Source: Labilithrix sp. (GTDB lineage Bacteria; Myxococcota_A; Polyangia; Polyangiales; Polyangiaceae). From it: a stretch of 42,564 nt of DNA. Location of the stretch: NCBI GenBank assembly GCA_028287065.1, contig JAQBQJ010000342.1:1-42564 (forward strand), written 5' to 3'. Positions 1-9,333 of this stretch are shown here, one piece after another (position 1 is the stretch's first letter; each line of letters starts with the position of its first letter). A program made the position numbers and the translations under genes. The notes beneath the pieces are model-generated. The model worked only from the letters and a program-made list of their open reading frames with translations. It ran no database searches and had not been told where the DNA came from.

Positions 1-890
1 GGCTTCGCTTGCCTCGCGGGCTTCGCCGGCGCGTACGTCGTGACGACGAGCTCCGTCACGTCACCCCGCTTGCTCGGGTCCGAGTTGATCGCACGCGCCG
101 CCTGGATGTCGTCGACCACGAAGCCGCGACTCAGATACAGGGCGCGGCTCTCGAGCGTTGCTGCGTTGGAGAGCATCGCGTTGACGCGCCTCTTCTTCAG
201 CGCCGCGAGCTCGTCGGCGAGTCGCTCCTGCTCCTCCGGTCCGAAGCGATCCGACGCATACGCCGTGAAGTTCGCCGTCTTCGACACCGGGACGTACGGC
301 GGATCGAAGTACGCGAAGTCGCCGGCCTTCAGCTTCTTCGTCACGTCCGCGAAATCCGCGACCTGCACGTCGGCGAGCGACAGCGCCTCGTGGGCGGCAC
401 GCAACCCCTCCACGTCGAGGATCCTCGGGCGCGCATACTTGCCGAAGGGCACGTTGAACCGCCCCGACGCATTGACGCGCCAGAGGCCGTTGAAGCACGT
501 CTTGTTGAGGAACAAGAGACGAGCGCCGCGCTCGATGGTCTTCATCGTCGCCGTCTCGAGCGCGCGCACGTCGTAGAAGTGCGCGCGACGCTTCTCGTCG
601 TCGAGGCGGAAGTGATCGTCCTGATAGCCCCGCACCCGATCGATGAGCGACTCCACGTCGGTCTTGATCGCTCTATAGAGCTCGACGAGCTCCTCGTTCT
701 TGTCGGCGAGGAGCGCGCGGTCGAAGCGCCGCTTGGGCTCCGCCGCGAGCGCGAAGAACATCGCGGCTCCTCCGCAGAACGGCTCGGCATAGGTCGGGAA
801 TCGACCTGCCGGCAGGCGCTTCATGAGGCGATCGAGGAGGCGCGACTTGCCTCCCGCCCACTTCACGACCGGACGCGGTGCCACCAGCAT
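1..890 (-). CDS. dam: Dam-type (D12 class) DNA N6-adenine methyltransferase, C-terminus cut by window edge
   Basis: Own translation of the open minus frame (absent from ORF track because no stop in window): MLVAPRPVVKWAGGKSRLLDRLMKRLPAGRFPTYAEPFCGGAAMFF...FLNKTCFNGLWRVNASGRFNVPFG...FAYFDPPYVPVS; KWAGGK, AEPFCGG and DPPY motifs. Confidence 0.93.
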   Translation of the reverse strand, partial: MLVAPRPVVKWAGGKSRLLDRLMKRLPAGRFPTYAEPFCGGAAMFFALAAEPKRRFDRALLADKNEELVELYRAIKTDVESLIDRVRGYQDDHFRLDDEKRRAHFYDVRALETATMKTIERGARLLFLNKTCFNGLWRVNASGRFNVPFGKYARPRILDVEGLRAAHEALSLADVQVADFADVTKKLKAGDFAYFDPPYVPVSKTANFTAYASDRFGPEEQERLADELAALKKRRVNAMLSNAATLESRALYLSRGFVVDDIQAARAINSDPSKRGDVTELVVTTYAPAKPARQAK

Positions 891-894
891 TTCG

Positions 895-2970
895 TTATCG
901 TGCCCCGCCGTCCGGCGCAATCAACAAGGGCGCGAGCCGTGATTCGGCGACGGAGAAGGTCGCGTTCAGGCCGTCGAGCCCGCAGTGGCGTTCGGTCTTC
1001 GAGATCGATTTGCAGGCGATTCGCCGCGCGGGACCGCCTTCCGCGACGGTGACCTCGATCACGAGATCCGGCGCGCCCTCCGGCTTCTTCAGCGACACGA
1101 CGCGGTCGGCAAAGAGCGCGGCCATGGTGTCCCGCTGGGTCGAGGCATCCGCCACGGTGACCGGCTTTCCCTCGGCGAGCACGCGCACGCGCTCGATCCG
1201 CTCGGCCTGCGTGCGGAGCGAGCCGCGGCTCACGTAGATGCTCTTCGCGAGATCGCGGAGCGACCGCGGCGCGACGAGGACGCCCGGCCGAGGATCGACG
1301 CGTACGTACACGCCGCCCTCGCCTTCCGCGCCGAACCACACCGTGACCGGCGCGTTTCCGTCCGGGAAGACGAGCACGACGTGACATCCGTCCTTCGTGA
1401 AGCCGAACGAGCCGTCGTCGGCGTCGGCGACCCATGCATCGATGTGGCCGCGCACGAGCGCGTCGACGAGCGGCACGATCGCGCCGTCGGTCTCGTACCC
1501 TGCCGGCGACACGAGGCGGAAGCCCTCGCCGCGATCGACGAGCTCCTGATCCGTTCCGCAGCGGAGGATGACGCGCGAGGGGCGTCGCGCGTCACCCTCG
1601 AGGATCGTGCGCGGGCGAAGGCTCGTCGCGCGCGGAACGAACCGGCGCCACATCGCGGCGTCGACCTCGAGACGAGCGTCGTCGAGCACGCGCCGCAACG
1701 TCGCCCGCCCATCGGCGCCGAGCGCACCGACCTCGATGATCTGCTCTCGCTCGCCGGAATGCACGACCGCGCGTCCGATCGACGGGAACGCGCCGCCTCC
1801 GCGCGTGACCGCGCGAGCCTCCGACTGCGCGATGCGCGTCACGAGCTCGGATGCTGCATCGGCCTCGGCGGGCGGCAGATCGCGATCGACGGGCGCGCGC
1901 TGGTGGAAGCCCGTGCCCTTGCGCGCGAGCTCGATCGCTGGAGGATCGCCGCCGGCGCGCTCGAGACGAAGCTCCTCGATCTCGTCCATACCGAACGTGA
2001 ACGGCAGCTTCTCCACGAGCGCATCGGGCTTCTCTTGCAGCGCGACGACGACGTCCTTCGGCGCGCATGCGGCGGCGCGCGCCGGCTTCTTGCGGAGGAC
2101 CACGACGTCCGACGGATGCCCCGGGCACGCCTCGCCGAGCACGAGCTCCGCGGGCGCCTTGCTCGCGTCCTTCGGCGTGAGCACCAGCGTGACGGTCGGA
2201 TTCGCGGTGAGACGATCGGCGTCGGCGTCCTTCGGGAACGCTTCCGCGCGCATCTCCGCGAGCGCAGCCCAGAGTCGAGCGACGGCGGTGCGCGATGCGA
2301 GCAGCCCGGTGCCGGCAACCCGGAACGAGTGCTCGTCGAGACGCTCGAGGGCGATCGTCGTAACGCCGTACCTCACCTCGAAGCGCGCAAGCTCCGTCGC
2401 GAGATACGGCACGACGGCGCGATCGCGATACGTGTCCGACGGCGCGAGCAGCGCGGTCGTCACCTCCTTCGACACGACGATCGGCGCTGCGTCGCTGGCG
2501 CGGAAGTAGCTCGAGCCCTCGGGCTGCGGCGACGGAGCTCCGAGCACGAACGGCACCTCGAGGCTGCCCATCGTGACGGCGCCGGCTGCGCGCGGAGGAG
2601 CGCTCGGCTCGAGACCGACCGCGGCTCCGGCGGCGACCTTGCGTGCGATGGTCGCGAGCTCGAGGGTCGAGAGCAGGCGCTCGACGGCGACGGGATCGGC
2701 GCGCTCCTCGCGCGGCGACGTCATGCGCCAGCGTCCTTCCTTGCCCTCTCCGCGCTTGTCGTTCGATGCGCGGTCGCGCTCGAGGACGATCGTCTCGTCG
2801 TCGTGACGGATCGCGATCCTGGTCACCTCGTCGCGCCGCCACACGACGAAAGCGCTATTTTCACGGCGTTTGCGCTCACCCTCGGTGACGCGATCGCGAT
2901 CGACCCAAAGCCACACGCCGAGGGCGAGCGCGAGGACGACGAGCACGATGGTCGTCGCGTGCCTCTTCAC
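895..2970 (-). CDS. DUF4340 domain-containing protein
   Basis: Real part of ORF 895..5250: GTG start VKRHATTIVLVVLALALGVWLWVDRDRV..., N-terminal TM helix, then DUF4340-like sequence; 4-bp overlap with upstream GldG-like gene. Confidence 0.82.
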   Translation of the reverse strand: MKRHATTIVLVVLALALGVWLWVDRDRVTEGERKRRENSAFVVWRRDEVTRIAIRHDDETIVLERDRASNDKRGEGKEGRWRMTSPREERADPVAVERLLSTLELATIARKVAAGAAVGLEPSAPPRAAGAVTMGSLEVPFVLGAPSPQPEGSSYFRASDAAPIVVSKEVTTALLAPSDTYRDRAVVPYLATELARFEVRYGVTTIALERLDEHSFRVAGTGLLASRTAVARLWAALAEMRAEAFPKDADADRLTANPTVTLVLTPKDASKAPAELVLGEACPGHPSDVVVLRKKPARAAACAPKDVVVALQEKPDALVEKLPFTFGMDEIEELRLERAGGDPPAIELARKGTGFHQRAPVDRDLPPAEADAASELVTRIAQSEARAVTRGGGAFPSIGRAVVHSGEREQIIEVGALGADGRATLRRVLDDARLEVDAAMWRRFVPRATSLRPRTILEGDARRPSRVILRCGTDQELVDRGEGFRLVSPAGYETDGAIVPLVDALVRGHIDAWVADADDGSFGFTKDGCHVVLVFPDGNAPVTVWFGAEGEGGVYVRVDPRPGVLVAPRSLRDLAKSIYVSRGSLRTQAERIERVRVLAEGKPVTVADASTQRDTMAALFADRVVSLKKPEGAPDLVIEVTVAEGGPARRIACKSISKTERHCGLDGLNATFSVAESRLAPLLIAPDGGAR

Positions 2971-4562
2971 CCCGGCTTCTTCCTTCGGTTCGGCTTCGAG
3001 GTCTTCGAGGTCTTCGCCGTGCGGCCTTCGCCGGCGCGACGGAAGAGCGCGATCGCGATGCCGAGGAGCGCAACGGTCGCCGGCATGAACAGGACGACGT
3101 AGCGACGGATGGTCCCGCGCGACTCCTCGTTGACGCGCATGCCCGCGCCGACGGCGCTCTTCTCGGGCACGTCGAGCACCTGCGGCCTGGCGGCGAGCCA
3201 CGAGATGGCGCTCTCGCTGAGGAGCGCCGCGCCGCGATACGCCGGGAGCTCGTGGAACGCCTCGCCGGCCATCACGCTGCTCGTTCCGGCGACGACGATG
3301 CGCGGCCCGTGCGGCGATGCCGCCGAGACCTTCGGTCGCTCGGCGGCCATGGCGATCGAGAGCGGCCCTGCGAGATCGCCGGCGCGCTTCTGCGGCGTGT
3401 CCTTCCAGTCGGCCGCGCCTTCGATGCCGTGGAGGCCGAACGCGCTCGCGGACGTGCCGAGCAGCTCTTGCGCGTTGACCGAGCCCGGCTCCACGGCGCG
3501 ATGCATCGAGCGCGTGAGGCTCACGACGACGCGCGGCACCTCGCGCGATCGCTCCGTCTTCACGAGCGCGGTCGTGACCGGATGCTGCCGGGGTTGCGCG
3601 ACGAAGCGGAAGCCGCCGCTCTCGGGCAGCGAGACGTCGGCCTCTTGCTCGGTGACGACCACGTCGTCGAGCGCGATGCCGAACGGACCGAGCACGCGCT
3701 CGAGACCGGCGGGCACGAGCCCGTTGCCCTGGCCGGGCGCGGTCAGGATGGGGCTCGCCGCGAGGAAGAGATTGCCGTCCTCGAGGAGCCACGTGCGAAG
3801 GCGCTCGGCCTCGTCCTTCGCGAACGGCGCGCGCAGCCCGGCCACGACCGCGACCGCGCAGCCGTCGAGCGGCTTCGAAGCGGCGTTCGGCGCGCCGAGG
3901 TCGACGATCGCGACGGCGTAGTTGTCCTTGTCGAGGACCTCCTTGAGCGCGCCGGCGCCTCGTTCGCCGGCGTCGGCGGGCGTCAGCTCGCCGTGCCCGG
4001 TGGTGAAGCAGATCTTCGATTTCGTGCCGCCGAGCACGCTGCGGATCGCGCCGGTGAGCGCGCGTTCTTCGCGCGGCTTCACCTTCGTGTCGTCCTGGGC
4101 GGCGACCTCGACCATGTCGCTCGCGGTCACGAACCAGTGACGATCGCCGCGCGCGACGACGACCACGGCGTCGGCGACGACGTGACCGTCTTCGGTGCGC
4201 CCGGTCTCGATCTTGAATCGCTTGCGGACGTCCTCGAGGGCAATCGTGTCGCGATCGGGATCGACGTAGTGGATGTCGAGCTTCGTCGTCTCGGCCTGGT
4301 ACGCGACGAGGAGCTGCTTCACGCTCTGCTCGAGCGGATCCGCGGTGCCGAGGAGAACCCAGATCTGCACCGTCTCGGGGAGCTCGTGGAGCGTCTGCAC
4401 GGTCGCGGACGAGAGCGAGTAGCGCTTGTTCGACGTCCAGTCCCAGCGCGTGAAGCGGCGGGCGGCGACGACGTTGACGAGCACGACGACGACGACCGCA
4501 GCGAGGACGCCGAGGAGCTGCGCGGCGTGCGCGGGATCGATCGCAAGCTTCTTCTTCGCCAT
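2967..4562 (-). CDS. GldG-family ABC-type transport system protein
   Basis: ORF 531 aa MAKKKLAIDPAHAAQLLGVLAAVVVVVLVNVVAARRFTRWDWTSNKRYSLSSATVQTL...; N-terminal TM, C-terminal TM; in operon with ABC ATPase and permease. Confidence 0.88.
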   Translation of the reverse strand: MAKKKLAIDPAHAAQLLGVLAAVVVVVLVNVVAARRFTRWDWTSNKRYSLSSATVQTLHELPETVQIWVLLGTADPLEQSVKQLLVAYQAETTKLDIHYVDPDRDTIALEDVRKRFKIETGRTEDGHVVADAVVVVARGDRHWFVTASDMVEVAAQDDTKVKPREERALTGAIRSVLGGTKSKICFTTGHGELTPADAGERGAGALKEVLDKDNYAVAIVDLGAPNAASKPLDGCAVAVVAGLRAPFAKDEAERLRTWLLEDGNLFLAASPILTAPGQGNGLVPAGLERVLGPFGIALDDVVVTEQEADVSLPESGGFRFVAQPRQHPVTTALVKTERSREVPRVVVSLTRSMHRAVEPGSVNAQELLGTSASAFGLHGIEGAADWKDTPQKRAGDLAGPLSIAMAAERPKVSAASPHGPRIVVAGTSSVMAGEAFHELPAYRGAALLSESAISWLAARPQVLDVPEKSAVGAGMRVNEESRGTIRRYVVLFMPATVALLGIAIALFRRAGEGRTAKTSKTSKPNRRKKPG

Positions 4563-5312
4563 CTAGCCCCACCTCCATGCGTCGACCGCGCGCACGGTGA
4601 CGAAGAGCGGGAGCACGACGCACGAGCCGTAGAAGACGACGCGGCGCGAATCGATGATGCCCGAGGCGAAGTCGTTCATGTGCGCCCACACCGAGACGTG
4701 CGAGCAGACGTCGTGCATGAGCGTGCCCTCGCGCGTGACGAACTCGCCGACGCCGAGGATGAAGAGACCGAGCACGACGAGCGCCGTCATGATGAGCGCG
4801 AGGAACTGGCTCGTGGTGATCGCGCTCATGAGCAAGCCGAGCGACAGATAGCCGGCGCCGACGAGGAACACGCCGAGGTATGCGGAGGCGGCGACGCCCC
4901 AGTCGACCTCTCCGCTGCGCTGCAGGATGACGAGATAGAAGACCGTGGGCGCCCACATCGCGACGTAGGTCGTGAGCACCGAGGCGTACTTCGCGAGCAC
5001 GACCGACCAGCTCGAGACCGGCGCGGTCATGAGCGATTCGATCGTGCCGCTCCGTCGCTCCTCGGCGAAGAGGCGCATCGTCATCGGCGGGACGAGCAGG
5101 AAGAGGACGAGATAGAGGAGGATCGTGTTGCCGAAGAAGGCCTGGATGGGCGTCTGATCGCTCGCGGCGGCGCCCATGTTCGAGAAGTGATCGACGAGGA
5201 GGAAGAAGTGCATTCCCTGCACGAGCAGGAAGACGGTGATGAGCACCCACGCGAGCGGTGTGACGAAGAACGCGAAGAGCTCGCGCTTGTAGATGGGCCA
5301 GAAGCTCTTCAC
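4563..5312 (-). CDS. GldF-like ABC transporter permease
   Basis: Frame VKSFWPIYKRELFAFFVTPLAWVLITVFLLVQG...MRLFAEERRSGTIESLMTAPVSSWSVVLAKY; multiple TM; GTG start overlaps the upstream ATPase by 4 bp. Confidence 0.88.
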   Translation of the reverse strand: MKSFWPIYKRELFAFFVTPLAWVLITVFLLVQGMHFFLLVDHFSNMGAAASDQTPIQAFFGNTILLYLVLFLLVPPMTMRLFAEERRSGTIESLMTAPVSSWSVVLAKYASVLTTYVAMWAPTVFYLVILQRSGEVDWGVAASAYLGVFLVGAGYLSLGLLMSAITTSQFLALIMTALVVLGLFILGVGEFVTREGTLMHDVCSHVSVWAHMNDFASGIIDSRRVVFYGSCVVLPLFVTVRAVDAWRWG

Positions 5313-6307
5313 GGATCCGCCTTCTCGTCGTGCTCGTGCTCGTGCCCGTGCTCGGAGCTCGTGAGCTCGGCGAACACCTCTTCGAGGGAGCTGCGGATCG
5401 GGCGAACCTCGCGGACGAAACAGCCTGCGCTCACGAGCGCGGCGACGGCTTGCTCGATGGCTTGCGCCGTCCCCGCTTCGTCGAGCTTCTTCTGCCAGCT
5501 GCAGCGGAGCTCGTGCGTGTCGGTGCCGGAGGCTTCGGGCTCGGCCTTCGCGATGCCCGGGACGGCGCGCACGGCGGAGAGCGCGGCCTCGACATCGCCG
5601 CGCACGACGAGCACGAGGCCCGCGGCGCGGCGCTTCCGCGAGATCGACTCCATCGTGCCTTCGGCGACGAGCTTGCCCTTCGCGATGACGACGACGCGGC
5701 TGCAGCTCGCCTCGACCTCGCTGAGGATGTGCGTCGAGAGGAGGACAGTGTGCTCCTTGCCGAGATCGCGGATGACGTCGCGGACCTCGCGGATCTGGTT
5801 CGGATCGAGGCCGGCCGTGGGCTCGTCGAGGACGAGGAGCGGAGGGCGCGCGACGAGGGCGTCGGCGAGACCGACGCGCTGGCGGTAGCCCTTGGAGAGG
5901 CTGCCGATGAGGACGTTCGCGACGTCGTCGACGTTGGCCTTCGCCATCGCGTCGTCGACGAACGCGGGACGATCGCGGCGCGGCACGCGCTTGAGCTCGG
6001 CGCGGAACGCGAGGTACTCGGCGACGCGCATCTCGGGATAGAGCGGGACCGCTTCGGGCATGTAGCCGATCTTCTGGCGAGCCTCGAAGCTCTGATCGCG
6101 GATGTCGAAGCCCGCGACGCTGACCTTGCCGCTCGTCATGCCGAGGAAGCCCGACAGGATGCGGAGCGTCGTGCTCTTTCCGGCGCCGTTCGGTCCGAGG
6201 AAGCCGACCACCTCGCCCTTGTCGACCTCGAAGGACACGTCGTCGACGGCGAGGCGGGCATTCGCGCCGGTGCCGTAGCGCTTGACGAGCTTCTGGACGG
6301 AAATCAT
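5309..6307 (-). CDS. GldA-like ABC transporter ATP-binding protein
   Basis: ORF 332 aa; Walker A GPNGAGKSTT, signature LSKGYRQRVGLA, Walker B LLVLDEPTAGLD; His/Glu-rich C-terminus. Confidence 0.95.
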   Translation of the reverse strand: MISVQKLVKRYGTGANARLAVDDVSFEVDKGEVVGFLGPNGAGKSTTLRILSGFLGMTSGKVSVAGFDIRDQSFEARQKIGYMPEAVPLYPEMRVAEYLAFRAELKRVPRRDRPAFVDDAMAKANVDDVANVLIGSLSKGYRQRVGLADALVARPPLLVLDEPTAGLDPNQIREVRDVIRDLGKEHTVLLSTHILSEVEASCSRVVVIAKGKLVAEGTMESISRKRRAAGLVLVVRGDVEAALSAVRAVPGIAKAEPEASGTDTHELRCSWQKKLDEAGTAQAIEQAVAALVSAGCFVREVRPIRSSLEEVFAELTSSEHGHEHEHDEKADP

Positions 6308-6387
6308 GCGGGGTCGAGCGAGCGGGTTTTACCACGCCCGCGCGTGAGAAGTTTCCCTCGGCGGCCGCGGCGAGGCACATTTACGGG

Positions 6388-7386
6388 GTGAGGAAGAGGG
6401 CATCGGTTTCGATCGGCGTGATCGGCGTGATCGGGATCGTCGCGTGTCGGTCGGGGGCGGCGCCGGCGCCGGCGGGACCGGCGGTGAGTGCGGAGGCGGA
6501 GGCGTGCGCGACCGCGAGCGCTGACGCGAGCGCGAGCGCGGACGCTGACGCGAGCGCGAGCGCGGACGCTGACGCGAGAACGGATTCGGGCACGGGCACG
6601 GGCACGGGTACGGGTACGGGGGCGCGTGGCGAGGACGGGATGCTCGTCGTGACGGGAGGGACCTTCACCATGGGCGCCGAGAGTGGCGGCGAAGGCGACG
6701 AGCGGCCGGCGCACCCGGTCACCGTGGCGTCGTTCTGGTTGGATCGGACGGAGGTCACGCAGGCGGCCTACGACGAGTGTGTCGTGGCGAAGGCTTGTCC
6801 GGCGCCGGACGCGGCGATCCTCGCGACGTTCGGCGGTCTGTTCAAGGGACCGAACAAGCCGGTGGTGGGCGTGTCGTGGTTCGCCGCGCGTGACTACTGC
6901 AAGTGGAAGGGCAAGCGGCTGCCGCGTGAAGCGGAGTACGAGCGTGCCGTGCGCGGGGAAGATGGTCGTCGGTATCCGTGGGGCAACGACGCGCCGACGC
7001 ACGAGCGCACGGTGTTCGAAGCGAATGCGACGGAGGACGTCGCGACGCATCCGAGCGGCAGAGGGCCGTACGGCCACGACGATCTGGCGGGCAACGTCTG
7101 GGAGTGGATCGAGGACGACTACGATCCGCTCGCGTACACGAGACCGGGAGCCGCCGAGGGCAAGGCCGGCACGTGCGAGGAGATCGTCGCAGCGCAGAAC
7201 AAGCTGCGAGCGGAGAACAAGCAGGGCTTCACCGGCTCGAACCCGATCCCGACCGAGTGCGAAAAGTCGATCCGCGGAGGTGCGTACAACTACCCGGCGG
7301 GCGGGTTGAGGAGCACGAACCGGATTCACCATCCGCCGGGGTTCAAGTTGCGGATGACGGGGGTTCGGTGCGCGAAGGACGCGTAG
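6388..7386 (+). CDS. SUMF1/formylglycine-generating-enzyme-like domain lipoprotein with repetitive linker
   Basis: ORF 332 aa; lipobox-like IVAC; GGTFTMGAESGG..., WLDRTEVTQAAYDECV, LPREAEYERAVRG, YPWGND, GNVWEW, GGAYNY motifs. Confidence 0.88.
   Translation: MRKRASVSIGVIGVIGIVACRSGAAPAPAGPAVSAEAEACATASADASASADADASASADADARTDSGTGTGTGTGTGARGEDGMLVVTGGTFTMGAESGGEGDERPAHPVTVASFWLDRTEVTQAAYDECVVAKACPAPDAAILATFGGLFKGPNKPVVGVSWFAARDYCKWKGKRLPREAEYERAVRGEDGRRYPWGNDAPTHERTVFEANATEDVATHPSGRGPYGHDDLAGNVWEWIEDDYDPLAYTRPGAAEGKAGTCEEIVAAQNKLRAENKQGFTGSNPIPTECEKSIRGGAYNYPAGGLRSTNRIHHPPGFKLRMTGVRCAKDA
6521..6578. repeat. 2.4 copies of a perfect 24-bp tandem repeat (ctgacgcgagcgcgagcgcggacg)
   Basis: Direct reading; encodes ADASASAD-type linker repeats. 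Confidence 0.95.
6586..6621. repeat. (GGGCAC/GGGTAC)n hexamer array, encodes (TG)n linker
   Basis: cgggcacgggcacgggcacgggtacgggtacggg read directly. Confidence 0.9.
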
Positions 7387-7393
7387 GCTGCCC

Positions 7394-8092
7394 CTACCCC
7401 TTCAAAATACTCTCCATGTCCGACTGCAACGTGTCCTCGATGTGCCGGATCGTCTTCCCCCTCAGCCGCACCTTCGTCGCCGCATACGCCGTCCGCGACA
7501 GGCCCCCTAGCCTCGCCGCCTCCTCCATCGCCTTCCCCATCACGTCGGCCGGCGGCGCCACCGCATCCACATACCCCGCGCGCGCCGCGTCCTCCGGCGC
7601 ATAGATCGTCGCCTGCAGCGTCGCCTTCGCCAGCTCCGCTGCCGCGATTCGATCCCGCGCCAGCTCCATCGCGAGCACCGGCACCGGAAGCCCGATCGAC
7701 ACCTCGTTCAACCCGATCCGATACGCGCCCGACGCCGCGATCCGCACGTCGCCCGTCAACAGCACCAGCGCCCCGCCCGCAAGCGCATGGCCCGTGCACG
7801 CGATCACCAGGGGCAGCGGCACACCATACAGCTTCATGAGCAGCGCCGACCCGCGTGTCAGCAGCGCCTTCGCGTTCTCCGGACCGCTCATCATCACCTT
7901 CAGGTCGAAGCCCGCGCAGAAGCGGTCCGGCCTCCCCGCCAGCACGATCGCGCTCGCCTCCTTCTCTGCGCGATCGAGCGCCGCCATCAGCGCGTCGATC
8001 ATCGCGTCGGAGAGCGCGTTCGCCTTGCCGTCATCCATGCGCAGGACAGCGGTGGTTCCTTCGAGGGTGTACGTGAGGACGTCGGTGGTCAC
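7394..8092 (-). CDS. Enoyl-CoA hydratase/isomerase (crotonase) family protein
   Basis: ORF 232 aa; ...FCAGFDLKVM, GHALAGGALVLLTGDVRIA, GLNEVSIGLPVP crotonase signature. Confidence 0.92.
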   Translation of the reverse strand: MTTDVLTYTLEGTTAVLRMDDGKANALSDAMIDALMAALDRAEKEASAIVLAGRPDRFCAGFDLKVMMSGPENAKALLTRGSALLMKLYGVPLPLVIACTGHALAGGALVLLTGDVRIAASGAYRIGLNEVSIGLPVPVLAMELARDRIAAAELAKATLQATIYAPEDAARAGYVDAVAPPADVMGKAMEEAARLGGLSRTAYAATKVRLRGKTIRHIEDTLQSDMESILKG

Positions 8093-8115
8093 GACGCGAA
8101 CTCTAGCTCATCGCT

Positions 8116-8583
8116 TCAGCCGCGGACGCGCCAGTTCCCCACGAACGTGCGCGAGACCTCGTCGCACGTCGGGTCGGTCACGATCAGCTCCGGGCGGCCG
8201 TTCCGGTTCACGACGATGGTGTTCTGGCGGAACACGCGACCGAACGCGACCGCCTCTTCACGATCCATGTCGTGGACGAGCCACGACGGCTCGCGCCAGG
8301 TGCCCTCGGGGTCCTCCTCGTAGCCGACGCACTGCTCGACGCGATAGCAGCCGAGGATGAGCATGTCGCGGAGCACGGCGTGGCGCGCCTCGTTGACCTT
8401 GCGCGGCAGCAGCATCGAACGCGGGTTGAACGCGGTGAGCACCGTGAAGGGACGCACGAGCAGCTCGGGGAGCGACGACACGTCCTGCACGATGTCGCCG
8501 TCGAGCGACACGCGCAGCGGACCGTTCGCCGTGGGCAGGTCGTAGACGGTCGCGAGGTACTGCCGGAGAAGATTCTGATCCAT
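8116..8583 (-). CDS. DUF3293 domain-containing protein
   Basis: ORF 155 aa; FTVLTAFNPRSMLLPRKVNEARHAVLRDML...EPSWLVHDMDREEAVAFGRVFRQNTIV. Confidence 0.75.
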   Translation of the reverse strand: MDQNLLRQYLATVYDLPTANGPLRVSLDGDIVQDVSSLPELLVRPFTVLTAFNPRSMLLPRKVNEARHAVLRDMLILGCYRVEQCVGYEEDPEGTWREPSWLVHDMDREEAVAFGRVFRQNTIVVNRNGRPELIVTDPTCDEVSRTFVGNWRVRG

Positions 8584-8610
8584 GAAGGACTGCCTCTTAG
8601 CCCATTCTCG

Positions 8611-9330
8611 TCAGCCGTCGAAGCGGTACCCGACGCCGCGGACCGTCTGGATGTAGACGGGCTCCTGCGGGTCGACTTCGAGCTTGGCTCGGAGCTGCTG
8701 GATGAAGTTGTCGACGGTACGCGGCGTGCCGTGGTGCTTCGGCCCCCATACGCGCCGGAAGATGTCGTCGCGCGAGAGCACGCGACCGCGCTCGCTGACG
8801 AGGCACACGAGGACATCGAACTCGCGTGCGGTCATCTCGACCGGCTCGCCGCCGCGCTTCACGTTGCGGGCGGCGACGTCGACCTCGACGTCGCCGAACA
8901 CGATCCCGCGACGGCGCTCGGGGGGAGCCGCATGGCCGCGACGGAGCGCGGCCCGCACGCGTGCGAGCAGCTCGGCGAGGCTGAACGGCTTCGCGACGTA
9001 GTCCTCCGCTCCGAGCTCGAGCCCGGCGACCTTGTCCATCTCGCCGGCCTTCGCGGAGAGGATGATGATCGGCATCGTGCGGCCCTCGCCGCGCAGATCG
9101 TGGAGCACCTCGAGGCCGTTGCGCTTCGGGAGCATCACGTCGAGGACGATGAGATCGGGCTCGATGCTGCGCGCGAGCTCGAGGCCCTTCTCGCCGTCGT
9201 CCGCGACCTCGACGACGTAGCCTTCGCTCTCGAGATTGATCCGCAGGCCGATGGCGATGCTCGGATCGTCCTCGACGACGAGGACGCGTTTTCCCGACAG
9301 ATCCGCGGTCTTTCGCTTCGGCTCCAGCAT
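8611..9330 (-). CDS. OmpR/PhoB-family response regulator
   Basis: ORF 239 aa; receiver VLVVEDDPSIAIGLRINLE...DLIVLDVMLPKRNG, winged-helix C-terminus RTVDNFIQQLRAKLEVDPQEPVYIQTVRGVGYRFDG. Confidence 0.96.
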   Translation of the reverse strand: MLEPKRKTADLSGKRVLVVEDDPSIAIGLRINLESEGYVVEVADDGEKGLELARSIEPDLIVLDVMLPKRNGLEVLHDLRGEGRTMPIIILSAKAGEMDKVAGLELGAEDYVAKPFSLAELLARVRAALRRGHAAPPERRRGIVFGDVEVDVAARNVKRGGEPVEMTAREFDVLVCLVSERGRVLSRDDIFRRVWGPKHHGTPRTVDNFIQQLRAKLEVDPQEPVYIQTVRGVGYRFDG

Positions 9331-9333
9331 CGG

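Noticed and set aside
2971-5250. N-terminal half of the 1451-aa minus ORF 895..5250
   Set aside because: Arg/His-rich out-of-frame translation of GldG and the permease; only the part from 2970 down is a credible protein.
5329-5355. His/Glu-rich tail HGHEHEHDE of the ABC ATPase as another hexamer element
   Set aside because: Different motif (GTGCTC) and no GATCGGT head; may be a simple metal-binding or disordered tail.
985-5888. Long plus-strand ORFs (985..3102, 3252..5888) opposite the ABC operon
   Set aside because: High-GC antisense artefacts; Arg/Glu/Asp/His-rich with no domain motifs while the minus frames show clear families.
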